Shown here in pieces: positions 40,729-48,827 of a stretch of 64,000 bases of DNA. The stretch comes from Bacillota bacterium. Its GTDB lineage: Bacteria > Bacillota > UBA4882 > UBA8346. The stretch spans positions 1 to 64,000 of the forward strand of contig JAEYRN010000029.1 in NCBI GenBank assembly GCA_023435565.1, written 5' to 3'. The first letter of the stretch is position 1; the number at the start of each line of letters is the position of its first letter. A program made the position numbers and the translations under genes. The notes under the pieces are model-generated. The model saw nothing but the letters and a program-made list of their open reading frames with translations, did no database searches and was not told where the DNA came from.

Positions 40729-42671
40729 GTAGTTCCTCCCAAAGCTAACTCTACAATCTCCTGAACGGTTTCCACCGGAATCACCTTGATATCATCCAAG
40801 TCGGCAGGAACATCTTTCTCATTTTCCTTGGGGACGAAGACTGTCTTTACTCCAGCTTGCCTGGCTCCGTAAATCTTTTCCAAAACTCCTCCAACAGCCT
40901 TTATTTTACCCTGGATCGATACTTCACCGGTAACCGCAATATTTTGAGGAATAGGCCGTCTGGTCAGATAACTGACCACCGCTAAGGTGATGGCTACACC
41001 AGCCGACGGGCCATCAATTTTACCGCCGCCAATAACATTTACATGGACATCATAATCGGTTAAGTCCATACCCGTTATCAGACGCACAACCGAAGTGGCA
41101 TTGAAAACCGAATCTTTAGTCATACTACCGGCGGTCTCATTAAACCTAAGCCTGCCTTTGCCCTTTTCGGCGGCGGGAAAACATACGGCCTCGATCTCAA
41201 GGACCGAACCGATAAAACCGCTGACTCCCAAACCGAAAATTTTGCCTAATTCCGCATTATCCGATGCCTTAACCGTAACATATGGGGATAATCGGCTGAT
41301 TTGAAAAGTCTCGTAAAGATCGGCTGCTGATATTTCGATCTCTTCCAGGTTTAATGACTGGTCTTTACGTTTATACAAAGCTAATCCATAAGCATCAGCC
41401 AAAATTCCGGCCGCTTTTCGCCCTTCAATCGTGTAGCGGCTTACCAAATCGGGAATGCTCGGATCAAATTTGACCTTGAGACGCTCGGCGGCGCTAATCA
41501 CAATTTCTTTAATGTCATTTTGGTCCAAAGGCTCAAAGTACACCTCGGCGCAGCGGGAACGAATCGCCGGGCTAATTTCCGAAGGATCACGAGTGGTAGC
41601 GGCGATTAGAACAAAGTCCGCCGGCGCTCCTTCCGAAAATAGTTTCTTAATATACTTCGGCACATTGGAGTCATTAGGGTCATAATAGGCCGAATCAAAA
41701 GAGACTCGTTTGTCCTCAAGCACCTTAAGAAGTTTGTTTTGAAGCATCGGATCCATTTCACCGATTTCATCGATAAAAAGAACACCGCCATGGGCTTCGG
41801 TAACCAAACCAAGCTTCGGTTCCGGAACACCGCCCTCAGCTAAGTCCCGCCTGGCGCCTTGATAGATGGGATCATGAACCGAACCCAAAAGTGGATTGGT
41901 GACCTCCCTTGGGTCCCAGCGCAAAGTAGTACCATCAACCTCAACAAAAGCGGCCTCCTCTTTAAAGGGGGTAAATTGGAGCTTTTTGGCTTCTTCCAAT
42001 ACCAACCGGGCAACAGTTGTTTTCCCCACCCCCGGGGGTCCATAGAGAATTACATGTTGTGGGAAAGGCGACGCAACTTTCCCAAGCAACGCTTTAACGG
42101 CCCGGTCCTGTCCTACTACCTCTCCTAAATTAGAGGGTTTCAAAGTTTCCATTACCGACTTTGAGAGAGTAATTTCATCCATTTTCTCAAGGTCAGCCAA
42201 CTTCTTTAGAGTATTGGGGTTATCGGGACCAGCCGATTCTTGCAAAATTTGAATTTTAATCTCTTTTAAATATTCTTCATGCCGCTGCTGCATCCGCTCG
42301 GCAATTTTCTTTTCAATCTTATCCTCAACAGTCCGGCGCGCGATTAGATCAGCGATCTCTTCCTCAATCTCATTAAGCGCATCCGGAAGATCCTTCCGAT
42401 GAGGCGGATTTTCAATAGTCGGATCTTCAAAAACAATTCTTTGCAATGCTAATACTCTATCTTCAAGCACTTCGGAACGCATTAGTTTTAATGCTTCCAG
42501 CTTTCCAGCCTTTAAAACCAATTTATCCGAACCGTATAAATTAGATAACAAAGCGAAGACCGCTGCCACTTGCCTCAATAACTGTTCGTCATCAAGCAAC
42601 CGATCATGTAAAGGAACATTCAATTCGTTTTGTTTAGGTCGGACCGTAAGCTTTTTTAATAAATTCTTCAT
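40725..42671 (-). CDS. lonC: LonC, spore-type ATP-dependent Lon family protease
   Basis: The 648-aa protein lacks the large N-terminal domain of classic Lon and has a helical N-terminal region instead, as in the LonC group found in endospore-formers. The AAA+ domain has Walker A YGPPGVGKTTVAR and a Walker B in GGVLFIDEIGEMD. The C-terminal protease domain has the catalytic Ser in KIDGPSAGVAIT and the Lys in SIQGKIKAVGG. It lies between rplI and dnaB, with a 4-bp overlap with dnaB. Its substrates are unknown. Confidence 0.92.
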   Translation of the reverse strand: MKNLLKKLTVRPKQNELNVPLHDRLLDDEQLLRQVAAVFALLSNLYGSDKLVLKAGKLEALKLMRSEVLEDRVLALQRIVFEDPTIENPPHRKDLPDALNEIEEEIADLIARRTVEDKIEKKIAERMQQRHEEYLKEIKIQILQESAGPDNPNTLKKLADLEKMDEITLSKSVMETLKPSNLGEVVGQDRAVKALLGKVASPFPQHVILYGPPGVGKTTVARLVLEEAKKLQFTPFKEEAAFVEVDGTTLRWDPREVTNPLLGSVHDPIYQGARRDLAEGGVPEPKLGLVTEAHGGVLFIDEIGEMDPMLQNKLLKVLEDKRVSFDSAYYDPNDSNVPKYIKKLFSEGAPADFVLIAATTRDPSEISPAIRSRCAEVYFEPLDQNDIKEIVISAAERLKVKFDPSIPDLVSRYTIEGRKAAGILADAYGLALYKRKDQSLNLEEIEISAADLYETFQISRLSPYVTVKASDNAELGKIFGLGVSGFIGSVLEIEAVCFPAAEKGKGRLRFNETAGSMTKDSVFNATSVVRLITGMDLTDYDVHVNVIGGGKIDGPSAGVAITLAVVSYLTRRPIPQNIAVTGEVSIQGKIKAVGGVLEKIYGARQAGVKTVFVPKENEKDVPADLDDIKVIPVETVQEIVELALGGTT

Positions 42672-42763
42672 TAAAAACTCCCTAAATTAAATATAAAAAA
42701 CCTTAAAAAGGTACCCCGAAAAATTTAAGTTCCAATCCCGTAACCTTTTAAAGGTTTAATCTA

Positions 42764-43210
42764 CTATTCGGCAACCACATTTACCTGAATTTCAACCGTA
42801 ATCCCTTTATATAAATGTACCTTAACTTGGTGTTTTCCAAGATTTTTAATGGATTCCTCGATTTCCAACTTTCTTTTATCCAATTCGATCTTAGTCTTTT
42901 GATAAATTTGGTCGGCCAAATCTTTTCCAGTGATTGAACCGAATAAACGTCCACCCTCGCCAGTCTTAACTTTAAAAGAAATCTCCAACCCATTAAGACG
43001 GTCCGCTAATTCTTTAGCTTCCTCTCTTTCCCGAAGTTCTTTTTGAACCATCATCTCTTTTTGGTCGGATAAAATCTTAATATTACCGGAGGATGCTTCG
43101 ATAGCCAAACCCTTCGGCAACAAATAGTTCCGGGCATACCCATCGGCTACCTCTTTAATATCTCCTCTTTTGCCTAATGCGCGAATATCTTGCTTTAAAA
43201 TAACTTTCAT
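42764..43210 (-). CDS. rplI: 50S ribosomal protein L9
   Basis: L9 binds 23S rRNA near L1. The 148-aa sequence has the signature GKRGDIKEVADGYARNYLLP (residues 13-32), the connecting helix and the C-terminal domain with GGRLFGSITGKDLAD and IKNLGKHQVKVHLY. Length is normal. The ATG is preceded by GGTGGG. It precedes lonC and dnaB by 92 bp. Confidence 0.97.
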   Translation of the reverse strand: MKVILKQDIRALGKRGDIKEVADGYARNYLLPKGLAIEASSGNIKILSDQKEMMVQKELREREEAKELADRLNGLEISFKVKTGEGGRLFGSITGKDLADQIYQKTKIELDKRKLEIEESIKNLGKHQVKVHLYKGITVEIQVNVVAE

Positions 43211-43258
43211 GTTCCCACCGACTTTCTATGATTCGCCAAACACATTTATAAAGTTCAA

Positions 43259-43576
43259 TTACCGATTACGTTCCTTTACATATTGCTGGAGATTGGTGAT
43301 ATCCCCATACCACTCTTCAATCTCATGTTCTTGCATTTCGGCAGAGTCCAACCTCTGTTCAATCTGGCCGTCAATTTTGGCATATGAAAAACCAAGCCGT
43401 TTGCCTAAAAAATAACAGCCCATTATTAAATTGGCTAATGAATCCAAGATGGCCTCTTCATTATTTTTAATCATTGACTTGAAGAGGGCGCCAACCCCTG
43501 TAAGTAATTCGGCTTTAAGCCATTCAATAATTCTAACGTTTTTTACAATGTTTAGATCCGAGTTGTTAGAAGACAT
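43259..43576 (-). CDS. MazG-like family protein
   Basis: The 105-aa all-helical protein matches the short MazG-like proteins seen near rplI/rpsR in Bacillota: IIEWLKAELLTGVGALFKSM, ILDSLANLIMGCYFLGKRLG, then a short acidic tail. The catalytic EExxD metal site of true MazG pyrophosphatases is not clearly present, so enzymatic activity is doubtful. A TTG opens the frame at 43579, but the ATG at 43576 has AAGGAGG at 9 nt. It precedes rplI by 48 bp. Confidence 0.8.
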   Translation of the reverse strand: MSSNNSDLNIVKNVRIIEWLKAELLTGVGALFKSMIKNNEEAILDSLANLIMGCYFLGKRLGFSYAKIDGQIEQRLDSAEMQEHEIEEWYGDITNLQQYVKERNR

Positions 43577-43745
43577 CAAGCGGTTCCTCCTTCAACCCAA
43601 TCTATTCTCTATTGAGTCAATTTTTCCTGCGAGTGTATTTAATAAGTCGACCAAGTCTTTATATCATGACACTATTTTTAACGTATGTTTCTCGAAATAG
43701 TTTTATCCATTTATTGCTCCAAAACGTCAATTTAACCGGAGACGT

Positions 43746-43768
43746 AAAAAAGAGGCCTTCGGCCTCTT
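43746..43768 (-). terminator. intrinsic terminator after rpsR
   Basis: The arms AAGAGGCC and GGCCTCTT (43750-43757 and 43761-43768) are followed on the minus strand by a run of T. It overlaps the rpsR stop codon and ends the rpsF-ssb-rpsR transcript. Confidence 0.85.
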
Positions 43769-44033
43769 ATTCACTGGTATATGGGAGTAAAGCAACCTGT
43801 CTTGCGCGTTTAATGGCACTGGTAAGCTGCCTTTGGTGAATGGCACAGTTACCGGAAATCCGTCGCGGTAAAATTTTACCTCGTTCGGTAACGAACCTTT
43901 TTAACTTAGCCGTTTCTTTATAATCAATTGATTCTACTTTATCTACACAAAAGGAACAAACTTTCTTTCTCGGTCTACGTCCTCCGCCTTTACCGGAACC
44001 ATCCCGATCCCGGTCCTTTTCATATCTTGCCAA
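43767..44033 (-). CDS. rpsR: 30S ribosomal protein S18
   Basis: S18 forms a heterodimer with S6 on the 30S platform. The 88-aa protein has a basic Gly/Arg-rich N-terminal extension, the VCSFCVDKVESIDYKETAKL block and the family signature ILPRRISGNCAIHQRQLTSA. CxxC in the N-terminal part could hold zinc (C27-C30 region), but the later Cys is single. The TTG start follows GGAGG by 9 nt. It ends the rpsF-ssb-rpsR operon. Confidence 0.97.
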   Translation of the reverse strand: MARYEKDRDRDGSGKGGGRRPRKKVCSFCVDKVESIDYKETAKLKRFVTERGKILPRRISGNCAIHQRQLTSAIKRARQVALLPYTSE

Positions 44034-44056
44034 AATAACTCACCTCCGTCAAAATC

Positions 44057-44461
44057 TTAAAATGGAAGATCGTCAAGGTTTATACCGCCCAAATCATCGT
44101 TACTTTCTTGATTTGAAGGGTTATTATTGCTTTGATTGTCTTCCCGATTACGGTCTAAAAATTGGACAAAATTGGCTATAACTTCCGCCACGCGCCTTTT
44201 TTGCCCATCCTGAGTCTCATAGCTACGGATTTGCAAACGTCCCTCGACACCGACTAATCTTCCTTTTTTGAGATAGTTGGCGCAAAGCTCGGCCTGTTTT
44301 TGCCAGACGACGATTCGAATGAAATCCGTCTCTCGTTCTCCTTGTTGATTAGTGGTTGGGCGGTCTACCGCCAAGTCAAAATTGGCTACCGCCACTCCAT
44401 TTGGAGTATAACGAAGTTCAGGATCTCTCGTTAGCCGACCAATTAAAACAATATGGTTCAT
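44057..44461 (-). CDS. ssb: single-stranded DNA-binding protein
   Basis: SSB coats single-stranded DNA in replication and repair. The OB fold covers residues 1-105 with LIGRLTRDPELRYTPNG, VANFDLAVDR and LVGVEGRLQIRSYETQDGQ. A disordered Asn/Ser/Gln-rich linker follows, and the C terminus is the acidic tip LDDLPF, which binds partner proteins. 134 aa is short but normal. The ATG has GAAGGAG 6 nt upstream. It lies between rpsF and rpsR as in most Bacillota. Confidence 0.97.
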   Translation of the reverse strand: MNHIVLIGRLTRDPELRYTPNGVAVANFDLAVDRPTTNQQGERETDFIRIVVWQKQAELCANYLKKGRLVGVEGRLQIRSYETQDGQKRRVAEVIANFVQFLDRNREDNQSNNNPSNQESNDDLGGINLDDLPF

Positions 44462-44531
44462 AACGATCTCCTTCGTTATATCTACTTTATTAAACTCAAC
44501 AATTTTTAAGTTCCAATTTAAAAAAGTAGAC

Positions 44532-44819
44532 TTATTCTTCCTTTTTGATTACTAAATGACGTATGATGTCATCACTAATCTTTAAAATTCGTTCTAATTC
44601 CTGAGCCGCGCTGCTGGGGGATTTAAAATACATCAGCACATAAAACCCTTCGATTTTGTCGTTAACTTCGTAAGCAAGTTTTCGTTTGCCCCAACGCTCG
44701 GTTTTAACAATTTCTCCACCGCCGTTTTTAACGACATCCTCGAATCGGGCTACTGCTGCGTCAATACCTTCCTCATCCAACTCGGCGTTAAGGATATACA
44801 TGACTTCGTAATCACGCAC
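44532..44819 (-). CDS. rpsF: 30S ribosomal protein S6
   Basis: S6 pairs with S18 on the small subunit. The sequence has the family start RDYEVMYILNAEL, the core KTERWGKRKLAYEVNDKIEGFY and a C-terminal ISDDIIRHLVIKKEE. The frame is open to a GTG at 44828 that overlaps the AGGAGG site; the GTG at 44819 has 8-nt spacing and gives the usual 95-aa protein starting just before RDYEV, so it is chosen. It is first in the rpsF-ssb-rpsR operon behind a consensus-like promoter. Confidence 0.95.
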   Translation of the reverse strand: MRDYEVMYILNAELDEEGIDAAVARFEDVVKNGGGEIVKTERWGKRKLAYEVNDKIEGFYVLMYFKSPSSAAQELERILKISDDIIRHLVIKKEE

Positions 44820-44828
44820 CCGAATCAC

Positions 44829-44880
44829 CTCCTCCCTTTGGACTATACGGCCCCGGCCTTACCCGGAGCAGGGAAGTCAC
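44829..44880 (-). promoter_or_regulatory. probable S6:S18 autoregulatory leader of rpsF
   Basis: The transcript leader between the promoter and rpsF is about 50 nt and GC-rich, with GCTCCGGGTAAGGCCGGGGC able to fold around CCGG. Many bacteria have an rpsF leader bound by the S6:S18 complex through a CCG-containing bulge. That this leader belongs to the class is inferred from position and the CCG-rich hairpin. Confidence 0.45.
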
Positions 44881-44886
44881 TGTAGC

Positions 44887-44916
44887 ATTATATCATTTTC
44901 CTACCACAAAATTCAA
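44887..44916 (-). promoter_or_regulatory. sigma-A promoter of rpsF-ssb-rpsR
   Basis: On the minus strand TTGAAT (complement of 44911-44916) is 18 bp from a perfect TATAAT (complement of 44887-44892). The start of transcription would be near 44880. Confidence 0.7.
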
Positions 44917-45012
44917 GTGAAATTTGAAGCAGATATTAATGCGATATTAATATTTCAAAAACCATATGTGCAGTATAATTTTTTGATGTAACGCTTTTAA
45001 TATAAAATATAT

Positions 45013-45216
45013 TTACTCATTAACCATATCCGGAAACATCGATTTAACAATTGTTTTAACAGCTTTTTCAAACTTTGGACGAGGTAACATCAACACTCGG
45101 CCGCACTTTAGGCATTTAATGCGAAAATCCATTCCCACCCGGAGAACCTCCCAATCTGTCCCGCCGCAAGGATGTACCTTACGCATCTTTACAATATCAC
45201 CGATATAATATTTCAT
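45013..45216 (-). CDS. DUF951 family protein
   Basis: This short protein (67 aa) matches the DUF951 family: MKYYIGDIVKMRKVHPCGGTDWE-type start, VGMDFRIKCLKCGRVLMLPRPKFEKAVK. Conserved Cys residues (HPCGG and CLKCG) could bind metal. Such genes are frequent near rpsF in Bacillota; the role is unknown, though a nucleic-acid-binding SH3-like fold has been suggested for the family. The frame is open to 45246; the family begins at the ATG at 45216. It overlaps the upstream lipM gene by 20 bp. Confidence 0.88.
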   Translation of the reverse strand: MKYYIGDIVKMRKVHPCGGTDWEVLRVGMDFRIKCLKCGRVLMLPRPKFEKAVKTIVKSMFPDMVNE

Positions 45217-46069
45217 TGAGGTCACCATTCCTTGCCTGAATCCCATTGAATCTCAACTGACTATTTGTTTTACCAGGTTTATAGTTCCATCCATTACAAG
45301 CATATTTATTTTTTACCAATGAATGGGCTAGTTCCATTTCAATATTGGTTAATTCTCCCTGTCTAAATATTATTCCATATAACTTACCGAAACTCCTGAT
45401 AATCTGCGACGCTAATTCCGCCGGCTCCAATTTGATACCCAATTCTTCTAGTGAACAAACCTTATCCTGTATTTTCTCGATAAAAGACCCTGAAAATTCA
45501 GAAGGAATGTTCAAAACCGATTTCAAATCTGATGCTGAAAAACTTAGCAAAATCGATCCGTGTTGCAAAAAAGAACCTTTATGCCGATATTGGGCGCTAC
45601 CGACTAACTTCCTGCCTTTAACGGTAAGCTCATACCAAGAGGGGGCTTCAAAACAGGCCCCAGAAGCAGCATGTTTCCCAGCGCCATGGTTCAACTCGAC
45701 CATCACTCCTAAAACTTGGAGAGCATCGGCTAAAACCCTTGAAATATATAAATATGATTCCTTTAAACTTGCCGGAAGCCCTTCCTTGACTCCGGACACT
45801 ACCGAATAAGTAAGTTCTCGATCATGTAGAACAGCCCGTCCTCCTGTATTCCTTCTAACCAGGCCGTACCCTTTAAATCGGAGGTTATCGATATTTATTT
45901 CACGTTCTACATCCTGAAAGTAACCAATGGACACCGTAGCGGGAGACCAACCATAAAATCGGAGCGTCGGAGGGCTTTTCTCCTCTAAATAACCAGTAAG
46001 AATAGCTTCATCAACCGCCATATTCCATGCCGGATCAGCTGCTTGGTAATTTAGGATTCTCCAATCCAT
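45197..46069 (-). CDS. lipM: octanoyltransferase LipM / lipoate-protein ligase family
   Basis: LipM moves octanoyl groups from acyl-carrier protein to GcvH as the first step of lipoate synthesis in Bacillota. The protein has NMAVDEAIL, LRFYGWSPATVSIGYFQ, the VRRNTGGRAVLHDRELTYSV block and the likely catalytic Cys in GACFEAPSWYELTV, as in LipM. KLVGSAQYR follows. It sits one base after gcvH on the same strand, which supports GcvH as its substrate. The 290-aa length is normal. LplA ligase function is an alternative, but the Cys favours octanoyltransferase. Confidence 0.88.
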   Translation of the reverse strand: MDWRILNYQAADPAWNMAVDEAILTGYLEEKSPPTLRFYGWSPATVSIGYFQDVEREINIDNLRFKGYGLVRRNTGGRAVLHDRELTYSVVSGVKEGLPASLKESYLYISRVLADALQVLGVMVELNHGAGKHAASGACFEAPSWYELTVKGRKLVGSAQYRHKGSFLQHGSILLSFSASDLKSVLNIPSEFSGSFIEKIQDKVCSLEELGIKLEPAELASQIIRSFGKLYGIIFRQGELTNIEMELAHSLVKNKYACNGWNYKPGKTNSQLRFNGIQARNGDLNEILYR

Positions 46070-46449
46070 TATTTATCGCCAATCAATGCAGCATACGCAT
46101 CCGAGGTTAATAATTCATTTAATTCCTTTACTTCTTCCGGTTCAATAATAGCAATCCAACCTTTTCCGTAAGGGTCTTGGTTGATAAGTTCCGGACTATG
46201 CTCCAAAGAATCATTAATCTCCATAACCTCTCCGGATATCGGAGCATAAATCTCTGAGACAGCTTTAACCGATTCGATTGTTGCCATAGCATCTTTAATT
46301 TTTACTTTTTCTCCTACACCAGGAAGGTCAACGAATACTACATCTCCTAATTCTTTTTGAGCATATTCCGTAATTCCTACAATTACCTTACTACCCTCAT
46401 TTTTAATCCATTCATGTTCAGAAGTATATTTCAGATCTTTCGGTAACAT
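46069..46449 (-). CDS. gcvH: glycine cleavage system H protein
   Basis: GcvH carries the lipoyl arm of the glycine cleavage system and, in Bacillota, also acts as the hub from which lipoyl groups are passed to other complexes. The lipoylated Lys is K62 in ATIESVKAVSEIYAP. YTSEHEWIK at the start and LGDVVFVDLPGVG are family marks. The 126-aa length is normal. No gcvT or gcvP is nearby; the neighbour is the octanoyltransferase, so here the gene may serve mainly lipoate assembly. Confidence 0.95.
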   Translation of the reverse strand: MLPKDLKYTSEHEWIKNEGSKVIVGITEYAQKELGDVVFVDLPGVGEKVKIKDAMATIESVKAVSEIYAPISGEVMEINDSLEHSPELINQDPYGKGWIAIIEPEEVKELNELLTSDAYAALIGDK

Positions 46450-46651
46450 TCTAGTTTACCTCCCTTTAATAAAGCTACTTCGTTGAACTTCCTAAAACAT
46501 TTTATTATTTATAGTGGTTTTTTAACTTGGGTTTTAAATACACAAATAATATAATCTTCAATCTTTTCGACAGCCTTTAAAAGTTTCCTTCCATTTATGT
46601 TAAATTCTCAAATAAATTCGGGAATAACGCACACCGGATATTTCCCTTTCA

Positions 46652-46657
46652 TATAAT
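46652..46657 (+). promoter_or_regulatory. probable -10 element before the 31-codon ORF
   Basis: A perfect TATAAT lies 33 bp before the small ORF at 46691. The -35 region is weak. Confidence 0.35.
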
Positions 46658-46690
46658 AAATTGATTTTCCGCCCGGAAAGGGGGGTTCAA

Positions 46691-46786
46691 GTGTTTAAAA
46701 TTTTGGAGTCCATTTTAAGCCCTTATCTTAAGAAAAGAGGAAAAACAATGATTCTAATCTGGCGCAGAAAAAAAGCAGCCATTTAA
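46691..46786 (+). CDS. putative 31-aa basic peptide
   Basis: The GTG start is 5 nt after AGGGGGG, and the ORF reads MFKILESILSPYLKKRGKTM then ILIWRRKKAAI. The peptide is amphipathic and basic. A -10-like box precedes it and a strong terminator hairpin follows 22 nt later, so this looks like a short, discrete transcription unit. No family is recognised. It may be a regulatory or membrane-active peptide; expression is unproven. Confidence 0.45.
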   Translation: MFKILESILSPYLKKRGKTMILIWRRKKAAI

Positions 46787-46808
46787 GTTCCGTCTTTCTC
46801 ATTAAAAC

Positions 46809-46838
46809 GCCATGGCCTGGTGCCATGGCTTTATTTTA
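46809..46838 (+). terminator. intrinsic terminator, possibly bidirectional
   Basis: Two copies of GCCATGGC (46809-46816 and 46822-46829) form a perfect hairpin around CTGGT, followed by TTTATTTTA on the plus strand. On the minus strand GTTTTAATG follows, so it may also end the convergent small gene at 46877-47056. Confidence 0.75.
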
Positions 46839-46876
46839 TGATCTTTTAGCAATCCTTATGATAAAAAGATAGAATA

Positions 46877-47056
46877 CTAATTTTTTAGAGTAAGCTTCTC
46901 AAATTTAAGAGCGGTTTCCAGCAACCACCCCCCATCGTTAGTTTGATCTTGGGCTAGTAATAATAAAGCTTGCATTCGGATTTTAACTGACTTACCAAAT
47001 AGAGCACTTCTTAAGATTTGAATTTGTTTGGTCCTACCGGTTATTAACTTAGCCAT
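46877..47056 (-). CDS. small hypothetical protein (59 aa)
   Basis: The product is helical and basic at the start (MAKLITGRTKQIQILRSALF) with a Leu-rich middle (RMQALLLLAQD) and no membrane helix. I do not recognise the family. The frame is open to 47086; the ATG at 47056 follows GGAAGGG and is preferred. It is transcribed away from mla and converges on the 31-codon ORF. Function unknown. Confidence 0.5.
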   Translation of the reverse strand: MAKLITGRTKQIQILRSALFGKSVKIRMQALLLLAQDQTNDGGWLLETALKFEKLTLKN

Positions 47057-47143
47057 TTTCCCTTCCGCTGGAAAACTTAAATACATTAATATTTAAGCTA
47101 ATTCATTAAATCAGTTTTATATTTTTTACCTTGTTAATCAAGT

Positions 47144-47159
47144 TTGCCATTTTTGGCAA
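47144..47159. promoter_or_regulatory. inverted repeat in the mla upstream region
   Basis: TTGCC and GGCAA are arranged around a 6-bp ATTTTT centre about 90 bp before mlaE. It could be an operator or a weak hairpin in the leader. Confidence 0.3.
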
Positions 47160-47249
47160 CAAATATACCCTGATTCCGGCAGGAATTATTTAGGTAATTG
47201 CAGAAATGTCCTTTAAATAACTTATGCAAATTTTCAGAAAGGATCAAAT

Positions 47250-48050
47250 ATGTCTTCACCCAATAAAGTCCATTGGTCGGTTCCCCTCGCTCACCTTGGC
47301 AAGTTTATTACCATTGGACTATTTCGCTTGGGAGAATTTAATCAAATATATCTAAAAAGTTTTAAATCAATTGTTTTTAAAACAATTTTTTGGAAAAACA
47401 CAATTATCCAAATGGAGCAAATCGGGATCCGTTCTTTACCAATTGTAACTATTTTCTCCTTATTTACTGGAATGGTATTTTCTCTGCAAATTGCAAAGAT
47501 TTTTGCCACTTTCGGTTTAACCTCTCAATTGGGTCAAGGACTGACATTAGCCTTTGCTCGTGAACTATCTCCGGTTTTAACCGGTGTTGTAGTAGCAGGC
47601 CGTGTTGGTTCATCTATTGCGGCGGAAATAGGCTCAATGAAGGTTACCGAGCAGATCGAAGCTTTGGAAACCATGTCAACCGATCCTATTGATTATTTAG
47701 TTGCGCCACGCATATTGGCCGGAGGATTAATGCTTCCGGTATTAGTAATTTTCGCCGATCTAATTGGCATTGCAGGAGGTGTCGCTGTAGCGACATTTTA
47801 TGCAAGTATCCCTCCTGCCAATTTCGCTGACGGAGTATTAACTTTCGTAACTTTCTGGGATTTTATCGGTGGTTTAATTAAGGCGTTCTTTTTTGGTTTA
47901 ATCATAGCCGGGGTGGGTACTTACAAAGGGCTCAATACCGAAAACGGAGCAGTTGGTGTTGGTAAAGCAACTACCGAAGCTGTTGTTGTGGCGACCATAA
48001 TTATCTTTATCGTTAACTATTTTCTATCAGCACTACTGTATAATTTGTAA
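47250..48050 (+). CDS. mlaE: MlaE-family lipid ABC transporter permease
   Basis: MlaE permeases form the inner-membrane core of MCE lipid-transport systems. The 266-aa protein has the family features: an N-terminal interfacial helix, TIIQMEQIGIRSLPIVTIFS, FTGMVFSLQIAKIFATFG split, LARELSPVLTGVVVAGRVGSSIAAEIGSMKVTEQIEAL split at the family signature, and five membrane helices ending IIFIVNYFLSALLY. The ATG follows AAAGGA. The order mlaE-mlaF-MCE is complete within the operon. Such systems occur in diderm bacteria, supporting an outer membrane here. Confidence 0.93.
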   Translation: MSSPNKVHWSVPLAHLGKFITIGLFRLGEFNQIYLKSFKSIVFKTIFWKNTIIQMEQIGIRSLPIVTIFSLFTGMVFSLQIAKIFATFGLTSQLGQGLTLAFARELSPVLTGVVVAGRVGSSIAAEIGSMKVTEQIEALETMSTDPIDYLVAPRILAGGLMLPVLVIFADLIGIAGGVAVATFYASIPPANFADGVLTFVTFWDFIGGLIKAFFFGLIIAGVGTYKGLNTENGAVGVGKATTEAVVVATIIIFIVNYFLSALLYNL

Positions 48051-48063
48051 TTAGGGAGTAATA

Positions 48064-48804
48064 ATGTCGCTTATCTCTTTAATAAATCTTCATTATCAAA
48101 TCGACGGCCAAGTAATTTTGACCGATATTAACTTAGAGTTTAAAAAAGGCGAAACTTTTGTCATTATGGGGCCTAGCGGTTGCGGCAAAAGCACCTTGCT
48201 TCGTCTAATAATGGGACTGATTAAACCTACCGCCGGCTGGATCGAGATCGACGATGTCAATACCAGTATGCTTACTAAAAAGGACTGGCAAATTCTCCGT
48301 CGTAAAATGGGAATGGTCTTTCAATCGGCTGCTTTATTTGATTCAATGACAGTCTATGATAATATTGCCTTCGGATTACGCCGGGAAAAAATGGCCGAGC
48401 CGCTCATTAATAAACGTGTTTATGAAGTATTATCCATTGTCGGGCTTGATCAAAGTGTGGCCCAAAAAATGCCGTCAGATCTAAGCGGGGGTATGAAAAA
48501 AAGAACTGCCATCGCCAGGGCCATAGCTTTTGAACCGCCGATTTTGCTTTACGATGAACCAACTACGGGTTTGGATCCGATAATCGCCGATACCATCAAT
48601 TCCTTAATCTGTGAACTTCAAGAACGGCTTGGAATTACATCTATTGTAGTTACTCACGATATTATCAGCGCCTTAAAGGTTGCCGACCGTGTTGGCTTAC
48701 TTTATGAGGCAAATTTAGTTGAAGTAAAAGAACGGGATAATTTGAAACACGCTGAGCATCCATTAATGAAAGAATTCTTAAAAGATCATGAATTGGCGGT
48801 TTAG
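48064..48804 (+). CDS. mlaF: MlaF-family lipid ABC transporter ATPase
   Basis: The 246-aa ATPase has Walker A GPSGCGKST, Q-loop FQSAALFDSMTVYDNIAFGL (typical of MlaF), the signature LSGGMKKRTAIARAI and Walker B ILLYDEPTTGLDPI, with the H-loop VTHD. The SGGMKKR and TTGLDP variants are characteristic of the Mla/TGD subfamily. It starts 13 bp after mlaE, with GGGAG upstream, and powers lipid movement through the MlaE-MCE assembly. Confidence 0.94.
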   Translation: MSLISLINLHYQIDGQVILTDINLEFKKGETFVIMGPSGCGKSTLLRLIMGLIKPTAGWIEIDDVNTSMLTKKDWQILRRKMGMVFQSAALFDSMTVYDNIAFGLRREKMAEPLINKRVYEVLSIVGLDQSVAQKMPSDLSGGMKKRTAIARAIAFEPPILLYDEPTTGLDPIIADTINSLICELQERLGITSIVVTHDIISALKVADRVGLLYEANLVEVKERDNLKHAEHPLMKEFLKDHELAV

Positions 48805-48827
48805 GCCCAAAGAAGCAGGAGGTATTA

